A stretch of DNA of 64,000 bases, taken from positions 1,778,244 through 1,842,243 of the forward strand of contig CAJNOP010000028.1 in the NCBI GenBank assembly GCA_905250075.1, read 5' to 3'. The first letter of the stretch is position 1; each line of letters opens with the position of its first letter. Of this stretch, positions 47,718 through 59,832 are shown one piece after another. The notes under the pieces are model-generated. The model was given only the letters and a program-made list of their open reading frames with translations. It did no database searches and was not told where the DNA came from. The position numbers and the translations under genes were made by a program. Origin of the DNA: Rotaria sp. Silwood1 (Eukaryota; Rotifera; Eurotatoria; Philodinida; Philodinidae).

Positions 47718-50486
47718 ACACTATAATAAATTCTATAAGAGATAAAACAAAAATAATGAAAACAATCTTTGTATTGTTTTTTGTTATTCTTTTAAAATCT
47801 ACATCATTTATTTGTTATATGTTTATAGTTAGAATTTTCATTTGACATAATCAATTAGAAGAAAAATTAATAAATCTCTAAGTATATCTTATTTCTAGTA
47901 AACAAAACAATAACAAAATATCACCTACCTTAAAATATATCTTAATTATTGTCGTGTTGTTTATTCTACAATAAGAGTTTTAATAAACATAAAGAAGTAT
48001 ATACAAATTTGTTTTATCTTAGTCGTTTGTTATATACAATATCAACAACAACAACTACAACTAACACTACAACTACTAGAAATAATAATAATAATAATGG
48101 TGATAATAATGATAATGATGATGATGACGAAAGAGAAAAGTACAGGAGACAATATATAAATCTATATGTATATTTTTGAAACAAAATGTTTATGCAATTG
48201 ATGATGAGACAGTAATATCAGAAAGAAACTAAGCCTGACAGATTCGAGACATAAGTAATGAGTCGTTTACAAATTCGACAAACGGCAAATACATATACAC
48301 TGGCAGGATAAGTGTGTTTAGATTTGTTCGACCTCTGCTTGTGTTTATTCGAAACAAGAAGAAGAAAAGCAGTTCTTCTTAACTATAAAGAGAAAGAACT
48401 CATCTTCATTTCTTTTTCTTTCTCTCTTGCCATCGCGTATATTATATTCATGACGTGATTGGTTGGTTGACTTCAAACGCTACGATCCATTAACCAACTG
48501 TTGACGAGAGCGAGAAAAGAAGAAAAAAAAAACGGATATGTTTTTCTTTTCTCAAGCAGAAAGAAAACGGTATATAGAACTGATGATAGTCGAAGGGTGA
48601 GAGCGGATGCAAGATGTGTTGATGAGACGACGATTGGCATGTTGTTTATAAGAAGCGGGCATGATTGGATGATGAAGAGATGTGCTCGAAGAAGAAGAAA
48701 AATGGTTTATGATAGGTCTTTTTTTATTTTTTCTTCTTTTTCTGCTCTGTCTGTTTGGCAGATGCAGATGGACCCATCTTTCTAACATCTCTATCATTAA
48801 CGCTTGATGGCAACGACATGCAAGCAAACAGAGCAATGAATATGATCTCTTCTTCTTATTCTTTCGCCATGCAGACAGAAGACATTTAAAAAACAATTAG
48901 GATATAGAAAAAGTTTCTCTACCAGTTCTGCATTGCCTTCTTGTATAAACACAGACATGAAGAGTGTCGAAATACATTGTGTTATCTTATAATATGAATT
49001 GTATAGAAAGGATAAATCATTCGTGAAGAACAAAAGTACCTATCGCAATTTATTAAAATATTTTTATACGATATGACAAGTAAAAAAAAAAAACATTTTT
49101 TTTTTATATTATTGAACGAATATCATTAATTAATAGACATCGATTAAAAAGTTTTATAAGATATATTATTCTATTAATTCACAAAGAAGAATACTTACTA
49201 CTTATGTTTTTTTTTTTTCTTAACAAAATCAGCTGAGATGATTCATTATAACAAAGAAAAAGCATTTAATACATATTTTTTTTTCTATCTTATAAATGCC
49301 AAAATAATCTTGTCCGCCCAAACGCCTGCGCTACATATTCGTAATTTTCTTATTGCTTCAACTATTTTTTGTTTTGTCAAAAAAAATAAATGCATTCATA
49401 TATCAATGAAAAGATACCAACAAAATCCGAACATTCCTTCAGGCGTATAATTTTCCTTTTTATTTTCTTCTTATTACATGCTAAGATTTCATACATCATA
49501 ATATTGATCAATTAGACTTTTGAAGCCCCTGATCTTCATTTCATTTTGTCTGATGTAATGTACTCAAGCTTTTACTGATCAATAACATATGTGGCATAAA
49601 GAAGAGTGTCCCATTTCATTGAGATGCCGATGCCGTTACATTAATATAAACATTTTCTATATTTAATTCAAAAAAACATTTCATTTTCAATGTATCTGAT
49701 CGTCTATTGAATTGTATATTCAAAGGATGTATTTATCTGTTTTCTTTTTTCTTATTCTTAAAAACAAGAGAATATCAAATCCCATGATGATATTCACCAT
49801 ACGAAAAGAAAAAAAGACATGTTCTCTTTGATGCTAAAAAATACAGATGGAATCTGTGCTTCATTACTTGAGGCTAACGCAAATTGTCGACAGACGATTA
49901 TAGTTTCTACTGTAAAGGTTGATTGACAAACAAGAAGGAAACATCTATCAGCCAACAGGCAATGAACATGTAACCAACATCGTTTTGTTTCATTGAATTC
50001 AGATGTTTATAATTAATAAAATAGCTTTTCTTTTTCGGTTTTTTTTTTCACTTAAAAATTCAAAAACAGAAAAATTTTCTAACACAGCATGATATATATT
50101 CATGTTTGCTTTGCTAAAAGCCATGACACAGTAGTAAATGTGTTCAAGCATCATCATCCTGTTGTTTAAATAAATGCCATCGTTCACTTTCTTTTATACG
50201 TATATGTACATGAAATGAAGAATAGACAAGACAAATCTCAGTCAGATTTTTTTTTTGCTTGTAATGTTCTGTTTCTTGTCTCAATGATTGATTATCATAT
50301 CTCAGCAGACGCTAAAAAAACACTTTGCCAATCAAAAATCATTAATATTGAAAGAGAGAACATTATGATGTTTGATCAATAGAAAGATGAGAAAACTAAA
50401 AGATGAATATGAATTTTATTGATTATTATTTCTAATTGAGAAGACAAGAAATCTGGACGGATGAAACATATACGTGATTGAATTTA
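47718..50486. other. Intergenic region upstream of FoxF
   Basis: About 2.8 kb between FoxF and FBXW9. It contains an AAC/ACT-rich and AAT/GAT microsatellite patch (48041-48130), a G/A-rich patch (48490-48700) and A/T-rich sequence with long T runs. It should hold FoxF regulatory DNA and the FBXW9 3' UTR. Open frames here are low-complexity and unsupported. Confidence 0.4.
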
Positions 50487-53222
50487 TTATAAAGTATAAC
50501 AACGTCGAAATTCATCACGATAAACGGTGATTAAATTATTATCACTTCCACCAATTACTGTTAAGCCATTATCATGTGCATCCATCTTAATATAAACAAT
50601 TAAAGTTAAGAAAAATTCTTTCTCGATGATTAATCGTTTTTGAGTTCAAACATCGTACGTATGATAAACCGTAGTAAGGTATGAAAAATTCTAAAAGGCT
50701 ACATTCCTTTATGAAAGAAGTTTCCTAACTGATAAATCACATTTGAGTCGCGTCTACGTGCGTTATGCAGAAAAAAATGAGCTATGAATACTCTGAAAAC
50801 AATTCAAGTTCGCAACTTATTGCTGTTAAGTTATTACATTTTACGATAGTTTTAAATGAATGCCGTAATCTTTCTCATGAGCACTGAAACAACTGATTTT
50901 CGAATTTCAACTTGAAACTTTGTACAGAGATACATCGTAATGAGAATAATTTTGTTGTCGAAGATTCCGATCCATTGATTTGCTTCTATCCTCAAATAAG
51001 AACATTGAAGCTACTGTTATCAATGGAAGATGTAAAAGAGACGCTTTTACTATAGCGATATTTTAAGATACGAAAAACAGCAACAAGATCTCAAACATTC
51101 ATACAAAAAAAAAATGACTCTGGTTAAGAATTGTCTGTAAGGAAAGTTTCCAGTCGAAATTCGAAAATTAGTTTTTCTGATATTTTTTGAGAGGAATCAC
51201 GGCATTCATTTAAAAACTATAGTGATTTTTTTTGTCTATCACACGGTATATATGAACAAATTGAATCATATTATTTTCCACTGGAATGTTACTTATAGAT
51301 CAGCCGACTTCTAACTAGAGCTCTCTGAAAATTTCTTCTCCGAAGAATTTTTACTTCGAGCAATATAGAACATTCAATATTTCATGATAAAAGTTGAGAA
51401 GATTTATTCGTTTAGAGTTTTTAATATTTTACTGAAGCTGATCTTATGCATAAAGTGTGAATTCAAAAACGATTTTTTCGTTAGTGTAAAACAAATGCGT
51501 TCAATTCTATTTTTAACTTACACAAATATGTTGATCAAATGTATCAGCTTTAATAAGAGCAAGATGTTTTATTGGAGTTGAAAGTTGATCAATAGCTAAT
51601 GTTTTAGCTGCTGCTGTACATGTTTGAAGTATACCTCGACTATGAGATAATGCTGTTATTGGACATCCATGTTCAGTTCGAATTTTCTTAAAATGAATTT
51701 TTCTTTAATATAATCTATTATTTCAAAAACAAATGTAGCATTTACTTCGATAAATTCACAATGATCATTTCTCCAGTGAAATACATGTACAAAACCTTCA
51801 CTATCACCAAGAAATAAAAGTGAATTTTTATAATACGATGAAACACGTTCACCAAGATTTAACTAAAATTTTAATAATAACAAAAAAAAAACAAATTAAT
51901 AATCAACATTAATTATGAAAAGTTCAATAAATATTGTTTTTCTTTTTATAGAAATAACTAAAAATATTTTCTAATTGAAATCATATAAACCAGAGATAGA
52001 ACCGATGCCGGTCGTCGAAATAACAGATCGATTCTGTCTCTATTTCTATGGGAAAAAAAAATATTTTCATACCGGAACATTTTCTAGTTTTTGCCATGTT
52101 CGTTGATCATATAAACATAATGTACTTGATTTATGTATAATCAATATATAATTATCTTGTATTTCTAGTGCATGAATATAACCTCTTGGTGTTACTCGTT
52201 CGATATGTATCGGAGTATTATTCGTTTCTGTATGATTTATTCTTGTATCGTAAACATGCAAATAACCATTATAGACACCAGCATAAAGTAATGAATTTCG
52301 AAGTCGATGGGTCATTGCAAATGTTGATTGTAACCTGTTGTATTATTGTATTTAAAAAAAAAATAAAGATTTGCTTTTTTAATTAAATTATATGAACTAT
52401 GATTTATATACTTTATTCGTGATATTTCACGCAATTCTTCATTTATATCCCAAAGACGAATTTCAGAATTTGATGATGTACTTGATAGAATATTTCCTTC
52501 ATGATCAAGTGACCAAATCCAACGCTATATAAACGAACAGATATGTTTTTTTTTTTGAAAAATTCAAAATTTATTTAACTTGTTGTTGATCTTGAGCTCG
52601 TTTAAATACATATGGCGAACCAAATGCATTCGATATTTTTGTTTCTTCTGGTCGAACTAATCGTCGTAAATCCCAACAACATATTGAGGAATCACGACTA
52701 CCTGTTACACATGTATAACCATTCTAAATTTAAAAAAAGAATTTCAAATATAAAATAACCATATAAAAATATACTTCAAGAATAATTGTATCAGTTATTG
52801 GACCAATATGAGCACCAGATATTGAAAGTATATTATGATGTTGTTCAGCACATTGTTTCCATTCATGTCCCATACGTTCAAGTTGATGACAAACATTAAC
52901 CCATGTTTCATTTGTATTTGGTATAGATCGATAAGGTGCTCGAACACGTCTTTCATATCGATATTTCCAATATGATTGTGATGATAGAATAAATCGACGA
53001 AGCGGTTTACAAACAAGACTAAATTTTTCAATTATAAACTCTGCTGTCAAATAACTGAATAAATTTAGCCTAGAATTATAAAAAAAAACAATATTTACAA
53101 AATAATAAGAAATATTAAAAGAATTATATTAACCAAATTTCAGGTGGAAGTAGATGATATAGACCACATTGACATGAACCATCATTACAATCTTGATCAT
53201 CGGTTGTTTCTTCGCTCGACAT
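50487..53222 (-). CDS. FBXW9: F-box and WD40 repeat protein 9 (FBXW9-like)
   Basis: Eight exons (53222-53134, 53069-52775, 52723-52580, 52524-52412, 52334-52073, 51862-51746, 51686-51522, 50585-50487) join in phase to 427 residues. An F-box occupies ~24-65 (LLPPEIWLNLFSYL...LVCKPLRR), followed by the linker WVNVCHQLERMGHEWKQCAEQHH and about six WD40 blades (GSRDSSICCWDLR; SSTSSNSEIRLWDI; AGVYNGYLHVYDTR; LCLYDQRTW; LFLGDSEGFVHVFHW; GSDNNLITVYR). Blade order and the linker, including the AEQHH...SISGAH segment, correspond to FBXW9. It should be a substrate receptor of an SCF ubiquitin ligase; its substrates are not known to me. A GTAATTTTTAG acceptor-like site lies about 10 nt before the ATG. 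Intron 7 carries a MITE. Confidence 0.88.
50838..51225. repeat. MITE-like inverted-repeat element B2 (intron of FBXW9)
   Basis: Terminal inverted repeats of about 85 bp at 50838-50930 and 51140-51225 share TAAATGAATGCCGT, TCTC, GATTTTCGAATTTC/AATTTTCGAATTTC and GAAACTTT. Part of the arm (TTCGAATTTC...CTTGAAACTTTG...TAATGAGA) recurs in KLHL8 intron 8 near 22395-22445, suggesting a second, diverged member. Confidence 0.7.
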
Positions 53223-53544
53223 TTTTTATATCTAAAAATTACTTTAACTTTAAGCATAAACGAATTATTTATTAAGAAAGATAGATAGTCAAAGCTTAAC
53301 AAAAAAATTCTAAGACACTTGACAAAAACCTCCCAATACTTTGTATTTAAGTTGGCTCTGAATGTCAGCATGTGATCAGTATTATTATTGAGCACGATTT
53401 CATTTTTTAATGGGCAAACAAATCATTCCCATTAATATTCAGCAGCGAAAATTCTACAGTTGAGCGGCTACGCTGTTCGACACTTGCCCGCAAGGTGCTC
53501 AGTGCAAAACCTCAGTATTGCCAGCTATGAAATGACTCTGGCGA

Positions 53545-53795
53545 AATCACTAACGACTATTTGTCTCGGATCACACCTACGGTAGCATGCCGACTAAGTT
53601 GTGACGTACAACTGCTCTTATGGTTAGTTGGTATGTATGGGGAACCCCATAACTCTGTGTCAGGCCGATCTTCTGTCTAGCGCTACAGCTAAGCATAATT
53701 ACAAGAAAGATATCGGGCGATCGGACCTGCCACTAGGCAGCGCTACGTACCTCAAGGTAGCTGACAGACAGGTGTATTCTTTGCTGTTAAAATAG
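53545..53795 (+). repeat. Dispersed repeat family A, copy 4
   Basis: The best preserved copy: CTAACGACTATTTGTCTCGG, ATCACACC, GTAGCATGCCGACTAAGTTG, CTGCTCTTATGGTTAG, GTATGTATGGGGAA, CAGGCCGATCTTCTGT, CTGCCACTAGGCAGCGCTAC and GTACCTCAAGGTAGCTGACA. It is noticeably richer in G and C than its surroundings. The sequence 53460-53545 may be additional element not shared by all copies. Confidence 0.7.
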
Positions 53796-54624
53796 TACTG
53801 TGAAAGAGGACAAATCTTAACTTTTTTTTGCTCATCGTAGAGAATAAAATAAATGTGACAGAACAATACTTTTTTTGAACTCTCTAATACATCAAACAAA
53901 GTATCAAAAGCTGGAATAAAGTATAGAGCTGACATTTCGACCATATTTGAACTATTTTATCTGAAAAAAGGCAATAAGAATTTTTCTAGAGCATGTATTC
54001 TACTCTTCAATATGAATAAAACACATGAGACGATTTCTCATCTTTCACGGTATCTTTTTTTAATAGTTTCTTTTTGATTACTAGTATTTTCATGGGGAAA
54101 AACTAGTACCTACTATAATCTTCAAACGTCACTACAAAAGTCAATTGTTCAAGTTCTCTCCATTGATACTTTGTGTACTCGAAGAAAAATGAATGGGCAT
54201 ATAGAAAGCAAAATGTTTCAGAAGGTTTTGCTGCTGGATACTAATGGCAATGATTAGTTCGTTCAATAAAGTATAGAAGCTGGCTGAATAATAATGTCAA
54301 ACAAATGCTAACACATACAGAGATAATGTAAACATAAAATATTAAGGAACTGTTATCGTGTATCCCAGAACTTTTTCCGAAGGTTATAATTTTCAATTCC
54401 ATATGTGACATTTTTCTATTAATCCAGTGAACTAATATTTATTCGAATATCAATCTGTAATTTAATTTCTGTTGAGCTATGAGAATAATGAATGAAAAGA
54501 ATTTGAATTACTTTTACAGGTGACAATATTAATCTATATTAACAAGGATTTTTGCATTCTGATTCGACTCCATTGACCTTCATCTTAATAGAAAAATGAT
54601 AAAGTCAATTTTTTCATACGAATG

Positions 54625-55157
54625 TACCGATTCCTAGAACATGATGTCAAAGATGACATTTTTTTCCTTATTAAGCATGTACTTATTGTTGATTGTTTAT
54701 ATTAACCATAATTAGTTTTTTTTGCTCCATCCAAAGCTGTAGTCAAAATTCATGAAATACAAAATAAAGTTGTCTGAAATGATCGAAAATTCGTAATTTT
54801 TACTTTTTTTTTTTTTTACTGAAAATATTCTAAATTTCGATCAGAAATTAAAGGAATTAATTGATCCTTGCTTACAAAAACACATGATCAATATTAAAAA
54901 TTACCGAACTTCTAGTGGTGTCTTACCATAAGTCTCAAAATTAGTTTAACTTGGTCGACACGAAAATAAAAAATGCAAATTTTCGATCAATTTTAGAACT
55001 TTTTTTGTTTTTTTTTATATTTCATAAATTTCGACTAGTCTGTAACAGCGCAAAAAAGAACACTTGATCATGATTCATATAAACAATTCATAGGAACTAC
55101 ATTCTTCACAAGGGAAAAAATGTCATCTTTGACATCATGTGCTAGAAATTGATGCAT
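54625..55157. repeat. Large fold-back element B3 with ~190-bp arms
   Basis: Arms at about 54625-54815 and 54955-55157 are reverse complements. Shared blocks: ACATGATGTCAAAGATGACA, ATTTTTT, TTGTTTATAT, AGTC-AAA-TT-ATGAAATA and GATCGAAAATT. The loop is about 140 bp. A run of T and A-rich sequence at the centre. No coding content. Confidence 0.8.
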
Positions 55158-55413
55158 TACTAATATTATTCTAAAACGTTTAGTATCGAATTCCATAGAA
55201 TATTTATCATTGAATCTAAAATCATCAATAAAAAAAGTAACATATTATTTAATATAATTTGTCCTACTGGAATAATCATTTAATCAAAATATACTTTGTT
55301 TACAATATTATTCATCGGTTGCTAATAAGCATTTCATTACTTGAATAAAAACATGACGCATAAATAACAAGAACAAAAAAAACAAAAAGAACAAAAACAC
55401 AGAACATAATAGA

Positions 55414-58081
55414 CTATTTCAAAGTGTCATGTATATGTACTCCTTCATGTTTGTGTTTATAAGCACTAATAAATGCATCAAAAATGAATGCAGTTAGAGA
55501 TAAAAATGGAACACGATAGAATGCTGGTATATATTTAAAATTTATTACTTGAACCGGTGAAAATATAAAACAATCGACGAGATAAAGTGGAAGAAAATTT
55601 GTTTGAACATCACTTATTAATTCTCGTGCTGATGTTCTTCCTTCGAGAACTGAAGTTCCTTGATAATTAGAAAAACATTTATAGTAATAAAAATATATGA
55701 ATATATTCATGGATGCCTTAGCATCTAGTTTGTTTCTTGAAAAAAACTTCTTTTTATTAGACATGAGAAGATTTTTTTAGGTGTTTTTAAAGAATGTTCC
55801 ATCAATGATTTCAAACTTTTTTAGTTCATATTTTGTCCATAAGTATAGAACCACTAGCCTATTAGGGCCTCCAAAAGATTACTTTTTTTTTTTTTACTGA
55901 GATTTGACCATCATAGAAATTAGGACTTCGTGTGAGATAGAACAGTCCCATCTCGTTCGATGGGACAAACAATCGCTTATATAAAATATTTTGCTTAATT
56001 AGGAAAGAAACAACTATATAATTCGTATAGATGGCGTTCTTGTCTATTTCAGTTGAATTAGTTAAAATAAAATTTAATTCTATTTCGTAAATAGTTTATA
56101 CATTTTAGACATTCGAGCACAGTAAAATATATAATAACGAATGAATTAATAAACAAAAGACGCATTTTTTCCTATTGTAATATTTAGAGAATGTGAGTGG
56201 GGGTGTAAGACGAGAAAATACCAACATTTACAAAGAGCAGAGAAAAAGGAAAATATACATCGAAAACAATACGATGTAATATTATCGTCATATATAATAA
56301 TAATAAACAGCTCTTATCAAAATTTCATTATTATAATATTAGTGGACGAGTTATCAAATGTCGCAGACAAAATAAAGCGTTGTTTTTCCTACTACAACAA
56401 CGAATGAATGTATTAATAGATTTCACTTTCTTTTGACAAATCATTTAACAAATATGATTTTGTATAGGATGAGGCAGGACGCGATATTGCTATAAATAGC
56501 CTATCCATCCTACGCGGAGCTCTGAATGGAATATTTCAAAATATAGTATTTTTAGAAAATAGTAGGGTCCTGCGGGAACGACTTTTTCCCGTGTTTTCCC
56601 GTCCCGTTTCCCGCGGGAATCGGGAACGGGAATTCCCGTGAGACCTTAGGAACGGGAATGCGGGAACGGGAATTCTGGTGGACACTCCGGGAACGGGAAC
56701 ACGGGAACGGGAATTGTATTAAAAATTTCTGTTCCCGGCAAACCCTATGTCCGATTTCTGTTTGCATTAAAATCTGTTAATCTTACAGTATTCGATTTCC
56801 AATAAACATTTGAAATATAATTGAAAAGAGAACAAATATCAGTGAACAAAATCAGACAAGTTCATTCAAACATAGATTATGAGAATCACGATATTCTTTA
56901 CCACCATCGTCGTCGTCGGCATCGAAGTTGGGATCATCAAGATTACATATATGTCAAACTTGAAACTTGAATTCAATTGAAATTTCAAGTTTCAACTGAA
57001 ATTTCAAGTTTCAAGTTTCAATAGGTTTATGAGCCTTGAATCAGAAATTTACTTTTAATATACGGAATCTTGTATTGTGAGAAACATGATGTCGCTAAAA
57101 GCTAGTATCAAGTAGGAGTAGTGTTGATGAATGTGAATAATGAAATCATTGTAGCTATTCTCAAAGCATTACGGGAACGGGAATACGGAACGGGAACGAA
57201 ACTTTTGTTACGGGAACGGGAATACGGGATCGGGAACGAAAATTTTTGTTACGGGAACGGGAACGCGGGAACGGGAACAAAAATTTTCAATACGGGAACG
57301 GGAACACGGGAACGGGAACCAAAAAAAGTTGTTCCCGCAGGTCTCTAGAAAATAGTAAGAATATAGGAATTCTCCCGGCGTTTTGAAACACCGGATATCT
57401 AGATCAAATCTAAATAAAATAAAAACTCCTTTGGCGGTTTTATCAGTTTACTGACTCTCTATCTATAAGCAAAGTATGACCTCAAAAAAAAAAACTTGAA
57501 ATCATTGACGAAACCTTCTTCAGACGTTCTAAGAAAACATTCTGAATCTTCAGCATGTTAAAATTTAGCAAAATTATTCGACCGAACCTCTTCCTGGGCT
57601 ATTTTCTATCAAATTAACATAAAGAAAGTTGATGAAAATAAGTTTTTCCAACAAAAAACAGTGGCCGGCTATTCATGAATATATTAATAAATTTCAGAAA
57701 TACTTTTCTTACCAACAATATATGTTAGTGTATAAAAAGGTGCACCGATAGTTTGATCAAGAATAACTTTTTTTAAAACACTAGACCATGTTCGTTTAAC
57801 AATAAATTGATCAAGAAATGTATACCAAATATGACCTTCAACACCCATTACTGCTCCAGTAGCCAATGCGGCGACTAGAATTTGATAATAAAAAACAGAA
57901 TTGATTTCAATGCAATGACAAAAAATAATTCGATTAAATACATACAAAGACGTTTTTTATCTAAGACTTTTTTTCTTTCATAGAAAACTTGTACAAATAG
58001 ATCACTAGTAGCGAGAAGTCCGGATGCGGATATGACATTGATGAGAAAAAGTTTTTTACGACGAAAAAAAGAGTTAATCAT
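55414..58081 (-). CDS. MPV17L2: Mpv17/PMP22 family protein (MPV17L2-like)
   Basis: Three exons (58081-57946, 57874-57713, 55658-55414) join in phase to 180 residues, the usual family length. Family marks: an N-terminal LLATSDLFVQ helix, GAVMGVEGHIWYTFLDQ (the GP-x-x-H-x-WY motif with Pro replaced by Val-Glu), LKKVILDQTIGAPF, and the C-terminal block LYLVDCFIFSPVQVINFKYIPAFYRVPF followed by a last helix. The spacing and the LEGRTSARELISDV segment are closest to MPV17L2, an inner mitochondrial membrane protein implicated in mitoribosome assembly. Four membrane helices are expected. The second intron is about 2 kb and contains a hAT element. Confidence 0.85.
56563..57347. mobile_element. Non-autonomous hAT transposon in MPV17L2 intron
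   Basis: The element is 785 bp. Its ends are inverted repeats: left TAGGGTCCTGCGGGAACGAC, right (reverse complement) TAGAGACCTGCGGGAACAAC, both fitting the hAT end consensus YARNG. It is flanked by an exact 8-bp duplication GAAAATAG (56555-56562 and 57348-57355), the hAT target-site length. Dense subterminal CGGGAAC repeats occur in the left 190 bp and right 180 bp, as expected for transposase-binding arrays. The A/T-rich core has no transposase; a short minus-strand frame near 56850-56960 (DDPNFDADDDDGGKEYRD) could be a leftover exon fragment. Confidence 0.88.
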
Positions 58082-59470
58082 TCACAATAAAATCAAACTA
58101 CAAAAGAAAATCAAACTTCATATTAAATGATTTGAATAAAATTAAAAGACAAAATAATATTATTTGTAAAGAAATTTCTACATGATTGATGTGAAATTTA
58201 TTCAGCTGAATAGTAATATTATCATTACTCTATTTGAAGAGTATGTTCAGGTAAAATTTGGATTTTACTATGAATTTTCAATTCGTTAAAAAAATAAATA
58301 AACAAATTTTTTCAAGAACTTTTTCTTTCAATTCTATTTTGTGTGTTTAGTCAATGTGACATTACAATCCTTTAAAAACATTATTTCCGTTTAAATTCAT
58401 ATTTTTCTGATTGTTAGTGGTTATAGTGCTAGTAAAAGTCTTAAAATAATTTGTACCATTAGTACTTTTCGTCTATTTTAGGATCTTAGAAAGATAAGGA
58501 AATTTCGTCCGGAAATCGATATCATGATTTTTATAATATTCTGATAGTTTCAGCAAAAACAGATGCTACTGTGTCAAGATAACAAAATTTCGAAATCACT
58601 GGATTCGAACAAGTTTGGTTTTTCGAAGTGCACAGTATCTTTTGAAAAACAAAAAAAAACATTTTTGTTAAGAATTCCAGGATACTTTAAGCATCATCAG
58701 ATCTATTTTTGGATAAGGTTTCAGACTATAATTTCTTGATCAAATGGTCTATATAAATATCCTAAAATAGACTGAAAATTTCGTAAGATGACCGTAAGTG
58801 AAGAAGAAAGTGCTACTGACATCAGTCTTATTTAGGAATCTTATCTACACAATGGACTGTAAAAAATCAGCAAAAATATGAGATCGAATATAGTTTATCC
58901 ATTGGCAGACTTTTCTCGTAAACAAAAAATTGCTTCATTCAAATCAAATAATTATAGAAAAATACTTCAATCTTATAGATCTCAAAACTTTTTAACACCA
59001 ATTCGCTTTGCATTTTATATGAAACTAAACAATGATGAGAGGTTTCGAATAGAAATCTATATGAATAATTAAGTTGCAAAAATATTATACTTTAATAGAA
59101 TTTGACTTTATCATGACGACGTATTATAGTTTATCTAAATGGGAAACATATCAAAATGAAAAAATTAAAACTTGTGTTATGATGTATTATACAAATCTAT
59201 AAGAAAAATTTAGTCAGTTCATATTTTCTTGGTTTTGTCTAGTTACATGTAATAATAAGTAGATATATATTTGAATCATATTGCATTTTTTAGTTTATAT
59301 AGAAAAACGAAAAGAACATGAGGTTACTAATTAGATGAAAAATAGAATGAGTAAATGTTAATACATCAATACAATGAAAGTTAGAGACAAATGAAATATA
59401 TTATTTTTTTCAAAAAAGAACGAGAAAAAAAAGTTCAATTTGAAATCGTATTTGCCATGATTTGATTTAA
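58082..59470. other. Intergenic region between MPV17L2-like and SERF genes
   Basis: About 1.4 kb, A/T-rich. The part near 58082 is the MPV17L2 5' leader; the part near 59470 is the SERF 3' UTR. An open frame at 58878-59072 has no supporting features. No repeat was recognised. Confidence 0.4.
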
Positions 59471-59832
59471 TTAACGAGCTGATGCTGTTGCTCCTGCTCC
59501 ACCTGATGCATTATTATTATCTTCATTATTTCCACCTGCCTTTTTTTGTTCAGCTAATAGTTGTTTTTCTCGCATCCTAAATAGACACAAGAAATAAACT
59601 CTATTTTATCAAGAATGCGTCTAGCAATTTACTTTGCCGCATCACGCAATTGACGCTCTTGCAATGTCAAACCTTTATTACCTTCCATGTTGGAAGCCGC
59701 AAGGCCTTTACCTTTTGAATTTTTTTGATTTTTTTCACGTGCAATTTCGCTAAAATAAAAATAAATAATCTAAATTATATAGTAAAATTAATTATAAACT
59801 TAGTTAAAATACCGTTGATTGCCGCGCGTCAT
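59471..59832 (-). CDS. SERF: SERF/4F5 family protein (small EDRK-rich factor)
   Basis: Three exons (59832-59813, 59749-59633, 59576-59471) join in phase to 80 residues. The start MTRGNQREIAREKNQKN matches the 4F5/SERF signature M-x-RGNQR-x-xAR-x-KN, followed by a Lys-rich KGLTLQERQLRDAAKMREKQ region and a variable Asn/Gly/Ala tail. SERF proteins are small, highly charged and intrinsically disordered; family members accelerate amyloid aggregation and bind nucleic acid. The first exon is only 20 nt, which makes this gene easy to miss. A GTTTTAG acceptor-like site lies about 30 nt before the ATG. Confidence 0.93.

Larger units (their letters stand above)
53223..55413. other. Intergenic region between FBXW9 and MPV17L2-like gene
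   Basis: About 2.2 kb that consists largely of two repeats listed separately: a family A copy (53545-53795) and a 533-bp fold-back element (54625-55157). The first 100 bp are FBXW9 leader and the last 250 bp the MPV17L2 3' flank. No gene was seen. Confidence 0.5.
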
